A DNA stretch of 64,000 nucleotides, from assembly GCF_947497935.1 (NCBI RefSeq), contig NZ_CANMIO010000006.1, forward strand, positions 124,001-188,000, in the 5' to 3' direction. The translations under genes and the position numbers were made by a program. The DNA comes from an uncultured Shewanella sp. (GTDB lineage: Bacteria; Pseudomonadota; Gammaproteobacteria; Enterobacterales; Shewanellaceae). Below are positions 1-9,858 of the stretch, piece by piece. A model generated the notes under the pieces. It did no database searches and was not told the DNA's origin. It saw only the letters and a program-made list of their open reading frames with translations. The stretch's first letter is position 1. Every line of letters begins with the position of its first letter.

Positions 1-63
1 AAGATTGATGGTGAAGAAGTTCTGATCCTATCTGAATCAGATCTAATGGCTGTAGTGGGTTAA
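1..63 (+). CDS. groES: Co-chaperonin GroES, C-terminal end only
   Basis: The first 20 codons in frame 1 end in a TAA at 61-63 and read as the typical GroES tail ([20 protein letters not shown]). GroES is the heptameric lid of the GroEL folding chamber in the cytoplasm. The start lies outside the window. groEL follows 89 bp downstream on the same strand, the standard groESL operon order, so identification rests on both the tail sequence and the position. Confidence 0.93.
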   Translation, partial: KIDGEEVLILSESDLMAVVG

Positions 64-119
64 TCCCATACTCTTGCAACATACAAATCATTAATGCCGT
101 TGTTGGCGCAACTGTGTAA

Positions 120-1796
<1,677 letters not shown>

Positions 1797-1831
1797 TTTT
1801 TACTGGTCTAAATCGTTTATAGCGGCGTTAC

Positions 1832-1870
1832 CTTGCCACTCGTTTATGAAAAACTAAACGTCATGGCAAG
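1832..1870 (+). other. Inverted repeat in groEL 3' untranslated region
   Basis: CTTGCCA at 1832-1838 pairs with TGGCAAG at 1864-1870, and GTTTA with TAAAC inside, giving an imperfect hairpin about 36 bp after the groEL stop. There is no U-run after it, so it is not a classical terminator. It could stabilise the 3' end of the mRNA; function not known. Confidence 0.4.
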
Positions 1871-1972
1871 AAGCCTTGCTCTAGAACGATTTTTCCTGCG
1901 TTAGACGTAAAATGCTCAATCCCCATAGGCCTGAGTTCTTGGTTTAAAAGCTAAGAGCAAAACCTAAAAAGA

Positions 1973-2005
1973 AAACCCGAGACTGGCAACAGTGTCGGGT
2001 TTTTT
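1973..2005 (+). terminator. Rho-independent terminator of groESL
   Basis: AAACCCGAGAC and its complement GTGTCGGGTT flank a short loop, followed directly by a T-run at about 2000-2005. It is the first strong terminator after groEL. Confidence 0.85.
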
Positions 2006-2080
2006 AATGGGAAAAATTAGTCAAAATACGCTGCTGGTCTTAGCCTAAAAGCTTAAACCACTTCTCGTAGAAGAATAGAA

Positions 2081-2115
2081 AAAGCCCCGATACCTAACGG
2101 TATCGGGGCTTTTTG
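2081..2115 (+). terminator. Second rho-independent terminator after groEL
   Basis: A 13-bp stem, AAAGCCCCGATAC with GTATCGGGGCTTT, and a 5-nt loop (CTAAC with G), then T residues. With A-runs on one side and T-runs on the other it could work in both directions. It sits about 75 bp after the first terminator. Confidence 0.85.
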
Positions 2116-2397
2116 TTTTCTGGCGAGCAGTGTGGTTAGTAACACCATCATTTCGGTTACGGTTTAGCGGAGTCTAGATTAAGTTAACTCTGCCGACTTA
2201 ATTTCCTAATGAGGAAAAAAGAAAAGGTTATGCAGTCCCCATTTGTGTTAAATTCATCTTGCCTAAATGAAGATGTTAATATAAAAAGCTGCATAAATTT
2301 ATACCCTCCTCTTGATAAATTACACTATAGAGAGGTTTTTTTATAATCTATAACGGTGTATAACTAGATTAGTTGGGCTCTTTAAGAGGCAATTGTT
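2116..2397. other. Intergenic region, no gene seen
   Basis: About 280 bp of AT-rich DNA between the groESL terminators and the accessory gene at 2398. It presumably holds the promoter of that gene (TA-rich stretches at 2325-2365), but no clear promoter, RNA or coding sequence could be assigned. Confidence 0.4.
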
Positions 2398-2613
2398 ATG
2401 GATAAGGATATTGTAAAAACCATGCAGATGAATCGTCGCGGTGAGTTCGAGCTGAATTTGAAAGATGAAAATACCCGCAAAGCAGTTATGGATGTTTTTA
2501 AGAAGTTTGAAGGTCTTGAGCTAAGTAAAAAGAATGCCCAGAAGACTAAAAAGCGTGAAGACTATACACAAGATCAAGTTCCTGTAGCTGTTGCAACGTT
2601 ATGGGGGCAATAA
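2398..2613 (+). CDS. Small charged protein of unknown function
   Basis: A 71-residue, strongly charged, lysine-rich protein without signal peptide or membrane segment. The ATG is preceded by AAGAGG about 11 bp upstream. Its last 13 bp overlap the start of the next gene (2601), which suggests translational coupling and a shared function with that membrane protein. I do not recognise a family. Base composition is AT-rich compared with groEL, in keeping with an accessory origin. The overlap and RBS are seen in the sequence; coupling is inferred. Confidence 0.6.
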   Translation: MDKDIVKTMQMNRRGEFELNLKDENTRKAVMDVFKKFEGLELSKKNAQKTKKREDYTQDQVPVAVATLWGQ

Positions 2614-3413
2614 TCTTAGTTGTTTGTTTTCTTTCTGGCTATGTGTACATAAAAACCTCTAAACACCAGCAACATTTAACTTCAAGAGAAGATGGACATC
2701 GATATTACTTTAGATGTGGATATCGTGGCTTTCTATTTTGTTTATTTGCCGTTCTGACTGCTTTTATACTCGATTATTTCAATTTACCTAGTGCTTTTCT
2801 AAAGCATACCAATTGGACAACAATTGAGAGATTGATTGGACCTACATGGAAGCTTAAACCTGGAGAGTATCGGAATATTAAGTATTTCTTAATCTCTTTT
2901 TTGGCTGTTCCATATGCAGTGATATGGGCAAATATATGTAATTTATTCCGAAATGCAGAAAGATCTGATCAAATTGTCTTAGAGCGAATAGGTACTAGTT
3001 TAGAGAAGTATCTTTCCGAGTTAGGAAACTCTTATAAAACGGTACTTATAACGCTTAATAGCCGTAAGACATATGTCGGCATTGTTAAGAATACTGCATT
3101 AGAGGCTGGTGAAGTTCAATATATTAAGCTGTTACCAATTTTAAGTGGTTATAGAGATGAGAAAACACTTAACCCACAGTTTACAACAAACTATTTTGAA
3201 CATTACTCAAATAATTTAAATGACCAAGGTGATCCAAATGATAATAACGGAGCCAAGCTAGAAGATTTCGTTGTTTTGCTTCCTGTCGCTGAAGTTAATC
3301 AAATTGGTCAATTTAATATTGATACTTATCGACAATTTATTGGTCAAGATCCTCTTAGCGAGGGGACTCAGCAGGTAATTGGTACAGGCTATAGCACAAG
3401 TATTAATGTTTAA
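2601..3413 (+). CDS. Membrane protein of unknown function
   Basis: A 270-residue protein with three hydrophobic segments at roughly residues 2-17, 43-60 and 95-116, followed by a soluble C-terminal half of about 150 residues. The soluble part contains a segment around residue 145-180 (VLITLNSRKTYVGIVKN, then YIKLLPILSGYRDEKTL) that looks like a small beta-barrel of the kind found in several bacterial membrane proteins of unknown role. It overlaps the upstream 71-residue gene by 13 bp. No enzyme motif was seen. The region is AT-rich. Family not recognised. Confidence 0.65.
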   Translation: MGAIILVVCFLSGYVYIKTSKHQQHLTSREDGHRYYFRCGYRGFLFCLFAVLTAFILDYFNLPSAFLKHTNWTTIERLIGPTWKLKPGEYRNIKYFLISFLAVPYAVIWANICNLFRNAERSDQIVLERIGTSLEKYLSELGNSYKTVLITLNSRKTYVGIVKNTALEAGEVQYIKLLPILSGYRDEKTLNPQFTTNYFEHYSNNLNDQGDPNDNNGAKLEDFVVLLPVAEVNQIGQFNIDTYRQFIGQDPLSEGTQQVIGTGYSTSINV

Positions 3414-3576
3414 AACTAGCCTTAACGTTATTAACTCAGAAGCCTCATTCTACCGCTTGTCTAACTCAGTGTAGATGCTAGAGCCAATCATAGACACCCA
3501 TCCTTAATGGCATGTTTTGCAGCCTCTTACTAAGCTTTAACTGTTGATTTAGTTATTGCTGAAGTTGGAGGTTGCT

Positions 3577-4548
3577 ATGCCCCGCGCAAGAAGTACGCTA
3601 ATAAGCTTGGAAGATACGCTGTATTATCATTGCTGTAGTCGAGTAGTTCGACGTGCATTTTTATGCGGCGATGATAAATATACAGGTAAGAATTATGACC
3701 ACCGTCGAGGTTGGGTTGAAGCGCAAATACTGAAATTAACAGAGGTGTTTGCGATAGATGTGGCTGCGTATGCAGTGATGAGCAATCATCTGCATGTGGT
3801 GCTTTATATCGACTTAGAAATGGTGAACCGCTGGTCAGATAGGGAAGTCGTTGAACAATGGCATAAATTGTTTAATGGTACTGATTTAACACAGAAGTTT
3901 GCTAAGGGGGATGTGGTAGAAGAGTACATGGTTGCTACACTCAAGCACCTCATAGCCACATACCGCTCACGCCTTAGTGATATCAGTTGGTTTATGCGTT
4001 GCCTCAACGAGCCCATCGCTAGGCAGGCTAACTATGAAGATAACTGCACAGGGCATTTCTGGGAGGGGCGCTTCAAAAGCCAAGCATTACTTGATGAAGC
4101 TGCAGTGTTAGCTTGTATGGCTTATGTTGAGCTCAATCCTATTCGTGCCAAGATTGCAAAGACCCCAGAAAAGTCTGATTTCACTAGCTTGCAACTTCGA
4201 GTTACCGCAGCCTTAAGGGGTAAACAACCTGCTAAGTTATTGCCGTTTATAGGTAATGAGACAAAGCTCCAATCAAAAGGCATTAATTTCTCGCTGAAAG
4301 ACTACCTCACACTTGTCGACGAGACAGGGCGAATCATTCGTGATGATAAGCACGGTGCTATTTCCCAAAGTGCTGCAAGGATATTGGAAAGGCTTAATAT
4401 TCCTAGTGAAAATTGGCTCAAGTTGGCTACAGATTTTGGCAAGTTGTTTCATGGTCCCGTTGGGTCATTGCAGGAGTTAACCTATTATTGTGAACACTTG
4501 GAGAAGCGTCGAAGGCACTTTGCTAACAGTTGTCAGTATCTTGGATAG
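3577..4548 (+). CDS. REP-associated/IS200-like Y1 transposase
   Basis: Belongs to the Y1 (HUH) transposase superfamily, most like the REP-associated tyrosine transposases (RAYT). Seen directly: the HUH metal motif in SNHLHVVLY (near residue 75), the FWEGRFKSQ segment near residue 164, and the helix ACMAYVELNPIRA (near residue 185) that carries the expected catalytic tyrosine. I chose the ATG at 3577 because GGAG lies 6-7 bp upstream; an in-frame TTG at 3556 has none. The product is about 323 residues and looks intact. No matching terminal hairpins or target duplications were found beside it, so this may be a domesticated single copy that acts on repeats elsewhere. Confidence 0.85.
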   Translation: MPRARSTLISLEDTLYYHCCSRVVRRAFLCGDDKYTGKNYDHRRGWVEAQILKLTEVFAIDVAAYAVMSNHLHVVLYIDLEMVNRWSDREVVEQWHKLFNGTDLTQKFAKGDVVEEYMVATLKHLIATYRSRLSDISWFMRCLNEPIARQANYEDNCTGHFWEGRFKSQALLDEAAVLACMAYVELNPIRAKIAKTPEKSDFTSLQLRVTAALRGKQPAKLLPFIGNETKLQSKGINFSLKDYLTLVDETGRIIRDDKHGAISQSAARILERLNIPSENWLKLATDFGKLFHGPVGSLQELTYYCEHLEKRRRHFANSCQYLG

Positions 4549-4809
4549 ATAACACGGTTAAAGCTCACCACCGAATATTACTCATAGCCTTATCGTCTAT
4601 GTTGGCTTCTTTCGTCTAAATCCTATCATTTTCTGCTCAAATCATGGCTTTTAAAGCTTCTGCGCTATTCGTACTCTTTGGATATGAAAAAATTGAATGC
4701 TGATTACTCTTGCAAGCAGCACTTATTAAGAGAGGTTAATATGTTATTGATTAATAATGGGTGGCTTTGCTTTTTGCTGATATTGTCTTGGTTAAATGGA
4801 ATATACATA

Positions 4810-5370
4810 TCAGCCTGCCCACGACTCGTTAAACGTTTCAATTGGCACGAATTCAATGCCCGTTGGATCATGACGCATGATCTGATTGACGATATCTTTA
4901 TGGTAAAAGGTGTGGAACCCCCAAGATGTATCGCGGAACACCAGCCTTTTGTATAGTGGGATCTGCGCTAGCTTATCGGAGTCTATAACAAGTGTTTTCA
5001 TACCTGATATATAGCCCCGTTTGAATCTTTTAAATGTGCTTTGCTGATGACAAATGACGTCGACTTCATGTGCTAATTGCAACATCATGAAATCGTGTTC
5101 ACCCAGATCAATCAGCTTTATCGGTATCCAGTTCGCACCATACAATTGCTCTAGTTGCATCAAATCAAACAGGCGCTTAGATATAGCCAGTTCGGGCTCT
5201 AATATAACGTCTGGGATCTGATACGCTTGTTTTGGCTTATGTGTTGCGACAACCGGTATTGGGGCACTTGGAAAGGTAAACCGAGTACTAAATGCCGCCT
5301 CTTCAAATTCTTCAGCGACTGCATATATGGGCGCAGGCTGGTTCTCTTTTACAAAAAAATAATCACTCAT
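4810..5370 (-). CDS. Putative immunity-type protein (Imm11/DUF1629-like)
   Basis: A 186-residue soluble protein with no signal peptide. The C-terminal part, with the order LVFRDTSWGFHTFYHKDIV, a short helix and then PTGIEFVPIE, resembles the DUF1629/Imm11 immunity families that protect against contact-dependent or polymorphic toxins. The N-terminal half has the mixed acidic and aromatic make-up common in that group. No toxin gene is next to it, so it would be an orphan immunity gene or a protein of another function. Similarity is judged by eye, so the family assignment is tentative, but the ORF is well formed and starts with ATG. Confidence 0.55.
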   Translation of the reverse strand: MSDYFFVKENQPAPIYAVAEEFEEAAFSTRFTFPSAPIPVVATHKPKQAYQIPDVILEPELAISKRLFDLMQLEQLYGANWIPIKLIDLGEHDFMMLQLAHEVDVICHQQSTFKRFKRGYISGMKTLVIDSDKLAQIPLYKRLVFRDTSWGFHTFYHKDIVNQIMRHDPTGIEFVPIETFNESWAG

Positions 5371-5429
5371 GTTTTAACCTTTAGCTTGTTGGGCTCGATT
5401 ATCTTACAGCCTGAATGCTTCCTATTTTC

Positions 5430-5552
5430 TTAAATCACTCGCTGGCCACAACCACACGCATTGCAATTTAAACTGTAGGTTTCTTTGCTTTTGTTAACTT
5501 TCGTATTCTTGCTTTGGCTCTCTGTTTCGAGAATTACAGTGTATGTAGGCAT
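5430..5552 (-). CDS. Possible small Cys-rich peptide (40 residues)
   Basis: Reading the minus strand from an ATG at 5552 to TAA at 5430 gives a 40-residue peptide that starts MPTYTVILETESQSK and ends with SLNCNACGCGQRVI. The C-terminal CNACGCG cluster could bind a metal ion. It lies just upstream of the immunity-like gene on the same strand. The purine-rich AAGAG touches the start codon, so the ribosome binding site is poor and the gene may not be real. It is too short for most gene callers. Confidence 0.35.
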   Translation of the reverse strand: MPTYTVILETESQSKNTKVNKSKETYSLNCNACGCGQRVI

Positions 5553-5634
5553 CTCTTAAGAAGGCGAATTTGCCATACTCTGGCGTGTAATTAATTGATT
5601 ATTAGTAATGTTTGCATCGAAGACTAGGCTAATA

Positions 5635-6201
5635 TCACCAGCTGCAATGTTGCCTTTCACAAGGCACACCATCACCATCGCCATCCATTTGAGTGCCGGG
5701 GCAGTATTTGATGTAAAACTTGGCTTCATTGCATGAACTCATATGACTGCAATGGGTTTTTCCTGCTTCACAGCGGAAGTTCAATACTGGATTAAGCTTC
5801 ATTTGCTCAACATCTTTATTGGTCAGTATTGGCGTTGCAGTCATCTCTTCATACTTTTTGAAACCTAGTGTGCCTAGGCCTAACAGGATAAGAAGAGAGA
5901 TAAGTATGCTGCTGAAAGAGGAAGACTTTGCTTGGTGTTGGCGCTTGCGAGGATGCAGGTTGCTAGCTCTATTCGCAACAACTGCCACGCCTTCAATATT
6001 GGCTTTGCTGGCCTTAAGTTTGCCATCGGCTTGGCGCTCGCTATGAAACTGGATTTGGTCGCCCACAACGGGTTTACGAGCCATATGCTTTAGTACCGAT
6101 ATATGAATAAATACGTCGTGAGCATTTACGGCATCAGGCTTGATAAAGCCAAAGCCTTTGTCCTCGTTCCAACGCACTAATGTGCCTCTTTCCATGAGCA
6201 T
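5635..6201 (-). CDS. Cold-shock domain - TM - Excalibur domain protein
   Basis: A 188-residue three-part protein. Residues 3-70 form a cold-shock (OB-fold) domain: GTLVRWNEDKGFGFIKPD is the RNP-1 type nucleic-acid motif, and HDVFIHISVL the second. A basic linker leads to a hydrophobic segment at about residues 97-113. The C-terminus carries four cysteines and DGDGDGVPCE, the signature of the Excalibur calcium-binding domain (DxDxDGxxCE). The topology would place the nucleic-acid-binding part in the cytoplasm and the Excalibur part outside. The first ATG has GGAAG upstream at usable distance; a second ATG two codons in is also possible. Such fusions occur in proteobacteria, but their role is unknown. 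Confidence 0.85.
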   Translation of the reverse strand: MLMERGTLVRWNEDKGFGFIKPDAVNAHDVFIHISVLKHMARKPVVGDQIQFHSERQADGKLKASKANIEGVAVVANRASNLHPRKRQHQAKSSSFSSILISLLILLGLGTLGFKKYEEMTATPILTNKDVEQMKLNPVLNFRCEAGKTHCSHMSSCNEAKFYIKYCPGTQMDGDGDGVPCERQHCSW

Positions 6202-6630
6202 CTTGTATGGCTTCCTTGGTATTTATAGCGATTTAAATTTTATTGGAAGATATTACCTGACGCTTGGTTTTTCTGCCTTAACTATGATCAAACTAATTGA
6301 TTAATTTCAAAGTAAAAATAACTAAAGTTGGCCGTTGCAATCCATCATAAATGGCAAGCTAAATTGCCAGTTAGATTGAATAGGTGCGAGAGGAGATTAA
6401 ATGCTTGAAATTACTTTTAAATTGAAATAATTCACTATTCCCTAATATTTGCTGCTACTTTTCTGTTATTTGCCTAGATTTTATTCCTACTTTCGTATGT
6501 GTTAAAATATCGCCCCTTTTACAGCCTCAACCTTTGCAAACTTGCTATAAGTCTTTGCAATAGCCGAGGAAAATTCACCGTTCAGCTTAAAATTTGCCGC
6601 ACTAATTTATAGTGTCGGAGCTCATATTTT
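6202..6630. other. Divergent promoter region, no gene seen
   Basis: 429 bp of AT-rich DNA between the divergent cold-shock/Excalibur gene and the BCCT transporter gene. It carries two direct copies of CTTTGCAA (6532-6539 and 6553-6560), 21 bp or two helical turns apart, which might be a regulator site, and a TTAAAAT element near 6501 that could be a -10 box. No small ORF or RNA was recognised. Confidence 0.35.
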
Positions 6631-8277
6631 ATGGCTGACGACGACAAAAGCGAATACTTAATGTCGAATTTGACACAATCTGTTGAGCGTAAATCAACTG
6701 ATGAAAATTACCTTGCGGCACATCCGCCAGAGCGAAGTGACGCATCAACCTCCAACGCCTTTGCCAGCCCTGTACTCTGGTTAAGTGGCGGCTTTCTCGT
6801 TCTCTTCGTACTGCTTGCTGTTTTCGACACCTCCGCTCTGTCCAGCGTCATTCAAGTTGGATTCTCTAAAGTCACCCTATGGTTTGGCCCTTTCTGGCAA
6901 GTTCTGCTGCTGGCTAACTTTGTTATTGGTCTCTACTTAGCCTTTGCTAGAACTGGTGATGTTACCTTGGGTAACCTTAAAGCGCCGGAAATGGATACCT
7001 TCAAATGGTTGGCGATTATCCTGTGTACCCTATTAGCGGGTGGTGGTGTATTTTGGGCTGCCGCTGAGCCTATCGCCCACTTCGTCTCCTCGCCACCGTT
7101 TTACGGTGAAGCAGAGGGGCGCACCTTGGCAATCAATGCCTTATCACAGTCTTTCCTACATTGGGGCTTCTTAGCGTGGGCGATACTCGGTAGCTTAGCG
7201 GCAATCGTGTTGATGCACCTGCATTACGATAAAGGTTTGCCATTACAGCCGCGCACCTTGCTGTACCCCATTTTTGGCGATAAAGCGCTTAATGGCTGGA
7301 TTGGCACCCTAACCGACACCTTCTGTATTATTGCAGTCGCCGCTGGCACCATTGGCCCTATCGGTTTCTTAGGATTACAGATCAGCTATGCACTTAACGA
7401 ACTATTTGGTGTTCAAGACACCTTAATGACGCAAAGTTTAGTGGTGGTGTTTGCCATCGCTATGTATACCTTGTCGGCATTGAGTGGTTTAAGTCGTGGT
7501 ATCCAGTTAGTCAGCCGCTACAACATTCTGCTTTCAGTTGCGCTCATTATCTTCATTCTATTATTTGGCCCTACCAGCTTCATAGTTGATGGTTACTTGC
7601 AGGGCGTAGCGAGAATGGTGAATAACTTTGTGCCTATGTCGCTCTATCGCGGTGACGCTGACTGGCTAAGTTGGTGGACGGTATTTTTCTGGGGCTGGTT
7701 TATTGGTTATGGCCCTATGATGGCTATCTTTATTGCGCGCATTTCTCGTGGCCGTACTATTCGCCAATTGATCCTGTCGATTTCTATTATCGCACCGCTG
7801 ATCACTTGCTTCTGGTTTAGTGTTGTTGGTGGTTCTGGCCTTGCGTTTGAACTTGCTAACCCTGGTGTTATGGCTAATGCATTTGAAGGCTTTAACTTGC
7901 CTGGCGTGTTGCTGGCGATTACTTCACAGCTGCCTATGCCGACGCTGATCGCGATACTGTTTTTGATCCTCACTACCACCTTCATTGTCACCACGGGTGA
8001 CTCGATGACTTATACCATCAGTGTGGTTGTTACAGGGTCTACCGAGCCAAGCGGCGCAATGCGTGCGTTTTGGGGGATATTAATGGGGCTGGTTGCTATT
8101 GCATTGATTGCAATGGGCTCGGGCGGTATTTCCGCCTTACAATCCTTTATTGTGATCACCGCGGTACCAGTGTCGTTTGTTTTGCTACCTTCACTGTGGC
8201 AAGCGCCTAAAATGGCTAAAGCAATGGCGGAGCAGCAACTTGGTAAAGCAGTGCTTCATCAGCAGGCTAAGCAATAA
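6631..8277 (+). CDS. BCCT-family betaine/carnitine/choline transporter
   Basis: Secondary transporter of the betaine-choline-carnitine family, a sodium- or proton-coupled inner-membrane carrier for compatible solutes such as glycine betaine. The 548 residues have about 12 membrane segments. Seen: GGGVFWAAAEPIAHF (near residue 137-151), matching the conserved first part of the substrate pathway, and WWTVFFWGWFIGYGPMMA followed by ARISRGRTIRQL (near residue 350-380), the diagnostic family signature. The substrate cannot be read from sequence. GGAG lies about 10 bp before the chosen ATG; an alternative ATG is 10 codons later. It is monocistronic with a terminator downstream. Confidence 0.93.
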   Translation: MADDDKSEYLMSNLTQSVERKSTDENYLAAHPPERSDASTSNAFASPVLWLSGGFLVLFVLLAVFDTSALSSVIQVGFSKVTLWFGPFWQVLLLANFVIGLYLAFARTGDVTLGNLKAPEMDTFKWLAIILCTLLAGGGVFWAAAEPIAHFVSSPPFYGEAEGRTLAINALSQSFLHWGFLAWAILGSLAAIVLMHLHYDKGLPLQPRTLLYPIFGDKALNGWIGTLTDTFCIIAVAAGTIGPIGFLGLQISYALNELFGVQDTLMTQSLVVVFAIAMYTLSALSGLSRGIQLVSRYNILLSVALIIFILLFGPTSFIVDGYLQGVARMVNNFVPMSLYRGDADWLSWWTVFFWGWFIGYGPMMAIFIARISRGRTIRQLILSISIIAPLITCFWFSVVGGSGLAFELANPGVMANAFEGFNLPGVLLAITSQLPMPTLIAILFLILTTTFIVTTGDSMTYTISVVVTGSTEPSGAMRAFWGILMGLVAIALIAMGSGGISALQSFIVITAVPVSFVLLPSLWQAPKMAKAMAEQQLGKAVLHQQAKQ

Positions 8278-8360
8278 AAAGCCAATTAATAAATAGCTAA
8301 TCAGTAAATGGCGAATCAATTAAAGCCAAGCCCTAACGGGGATCTGTATTAGCTTAATTT

Positions 8361-8394
8361 AAGCCTCGTTACTGCAAAGTGGCGGGGCTTTTTA
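8361..8394 (+). terminator. Terminator after BCCT gene
   Basis: AAGCCTCG at 8361-8368 pairs (one G-U) with CGGGGCTT ending at 8390, followed by TTTATT. Confidence 0.65.
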
Positions 8395-8543
8395 TTGCCT
8401 ATAGTCGTCCCATACTGTTTTGCTATGTTAAATGTGGATTTCCAGATCCTTGAGCTGGGCTACACTTGCAGCCATCTAGAGTGGCTTATATGCAAAGTGT
8501 GCTCACTTGAGTCATAGGGCTGGGGTATAAGGGTTTGCGCGAC

Positions 8544-8900
8544 TTACATCTCTTCTGTAACGTTGCACATGCCTGTAAAGGCTGCTTGATCTGCAACTTG
8601 TACCGTGGCGAGCAGCTCGTGATCTGCTAGTGGGTATTGAGTGTAAGCAATATAGGTGGGTGTTTCGCTAATGTCTTGACCATCAACGCCGTCGATACGG
8701 TAAATATTATTCATAATTGGTGATGTGTAGCTGCCATCAATACTGACTAAAGCCTGATTTGAGCGCAATATCTCAATATTCTTCATAATGATATCGTCGC
8801 TGCCTTTGACCTTACAGATGAGATCGCCTGCTTGGGCTACGCCGCCTAGTGCTGCGATGCTGATGGTTGAACTGATTAATAGTTTGCTCAGTGTATTCAT
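8544..8900 (-). CDS. Small periplasmic protein, unknown function
   Basis: 118 residues with a clear Sec signal peptide (positive start, hydrophobic core, cleavage predicted after AQA at residue 24). The mature part of about 94 residues has two cysteines (CKVKG near its start and MCNVTEE at its end) that could form a disulfide. No domain was recognised. It stands alone, transcribed toward the end of the BCCT gene. Confidence 0.7.
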   Translation of the reverse strand: MNTLSKLLISSTISIAALGGVAQAGDLICKVKGSDDIIMKNIEILRSNQALVSIDGSYTSPIMNNIYRIDGVDGQDISETPTYIAYTQYPLADHELLATVQVADQAAFTGMCNVTEEM

Positions 8901-9254
8901 TCAATCTTGCCTCATTAGTTTGTTCATTGTCTGCACTCATACAAATTGGCAATATATGCTGTTAAGTTGAGCGCCTAATTGTTGTAGCCAATACAGGTAT
9001 TTCAAATACCTATTTAGCAAGGGTAACTAATATGAGCGCCCTAGTGCAATAATAGTTCCCTCTAATGTGCTGTCAATTTGGCATGTTGACAATCTAAATG
9101 AATAAATGAGACTTGAGTGCGTTTTTGCTGGTAAGCGATGAGATGTTAGTGCGTCATTAGCGATTTATTAAAGAGCTGAATTGGATGTGTGGGAGCAGGA
9201 ATAAAGCCTATTTTATATAAGCTTTACTCTGTGGTTACTGCGCTAAAAAGTAGA
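8901..9254. other. Intergenic region with a 17-nt palindrome
   Basis: 354 bp without a recognisable gene. It holds a perfect inverted repeat, AGGTATTTCAAATACCT at 8995-9011, upstream of the small periplasmic protein gene (minus strand). This could be an operator. Nothing else was identified. Confidence 0.4.
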
Positions 9255-9533
9255 TTACCTGTCCATTGCCCTAACTGCTTTAGCATAAGCCATTAGGCTA
9301 CCGTCTCGTGGGTATCGCTCAAATATGTCAAACAGGGCTGCAGTTTTGCCTTGCCACTGTTGCTCGTACCAGTCGTGCATATGCTGTTCTTTGTCGTAAT
9401 ATAGCTGGAGAAAGATATCTTCATCGCTAAATACACCAGCGCCTCTGAGCTTATCAATAATGGTAATACCTTGTTCATCCTCATAGACATCTGCTGAAAC
9501 AGATGTCGTCAGAGTTGGCTTATAGCTATTCAA
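9255..9533 (-). CDS. Hypothetical protein, N-terminus possibly frameshifted
   Basis: The open frame from TTG at 9533 gives 92 residues, acidic and aromatic, with no recognised domain. The TTG has no ribosome binding site. A better start lies in another frame: ATG at 9585 with GGAG five bases upstream, which reads MPACKMNELKQQVAANNLE and stops at 9526. Moving +1 at the CTT codon (9534-9532) joins the two frames into one protein of about 110 residues. The gene is therefore either frameshifted or starts poorly at TTG. Function unknown. Confidence 0.5.
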   Translation of the reverse strand: MNSYKPTLTTSVSADVYEDEQGITIIDKLRGAGVFSDEDIFLQLYYDKEQHMHDWYEQQWQGKTAALFDIFERYPRDGSLMAYAKAVRAMDR

Positions 9534-9858
9534 GATTATTTGCAGCGACTTGTTGTTTTAGTTCATTCATTTTACAGGCAGGCATAGTGACTCCATCACT
9601 TAATTACGGTACTAGCCAAGGCTATTTACGTATTAGGTAAGAGTATCGAAATCCTATTGCTCTCCACAGATTAACGCTTGAGTTTTATGACCTATAAGTC
9701 ATTTATATTAATGGTTACTATCGCGAAGGTGATTTGGCTTTAATCAGTTAAATTAATAGGTTATCTTGCTCGAATTATTTATTACTCAATCTATACATTG
9801 GGTCTGGGCTTGGGTTTGGGTTTAACATTCAGAGTTTCATGGTTGATACGGGGAGACT

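Noticed and set aside
4678..4956. Plus-strand 92-codon frame
   Set aside because: Its second half lies antisense to the immunity-like gene and it has no clear ribosome binding site.
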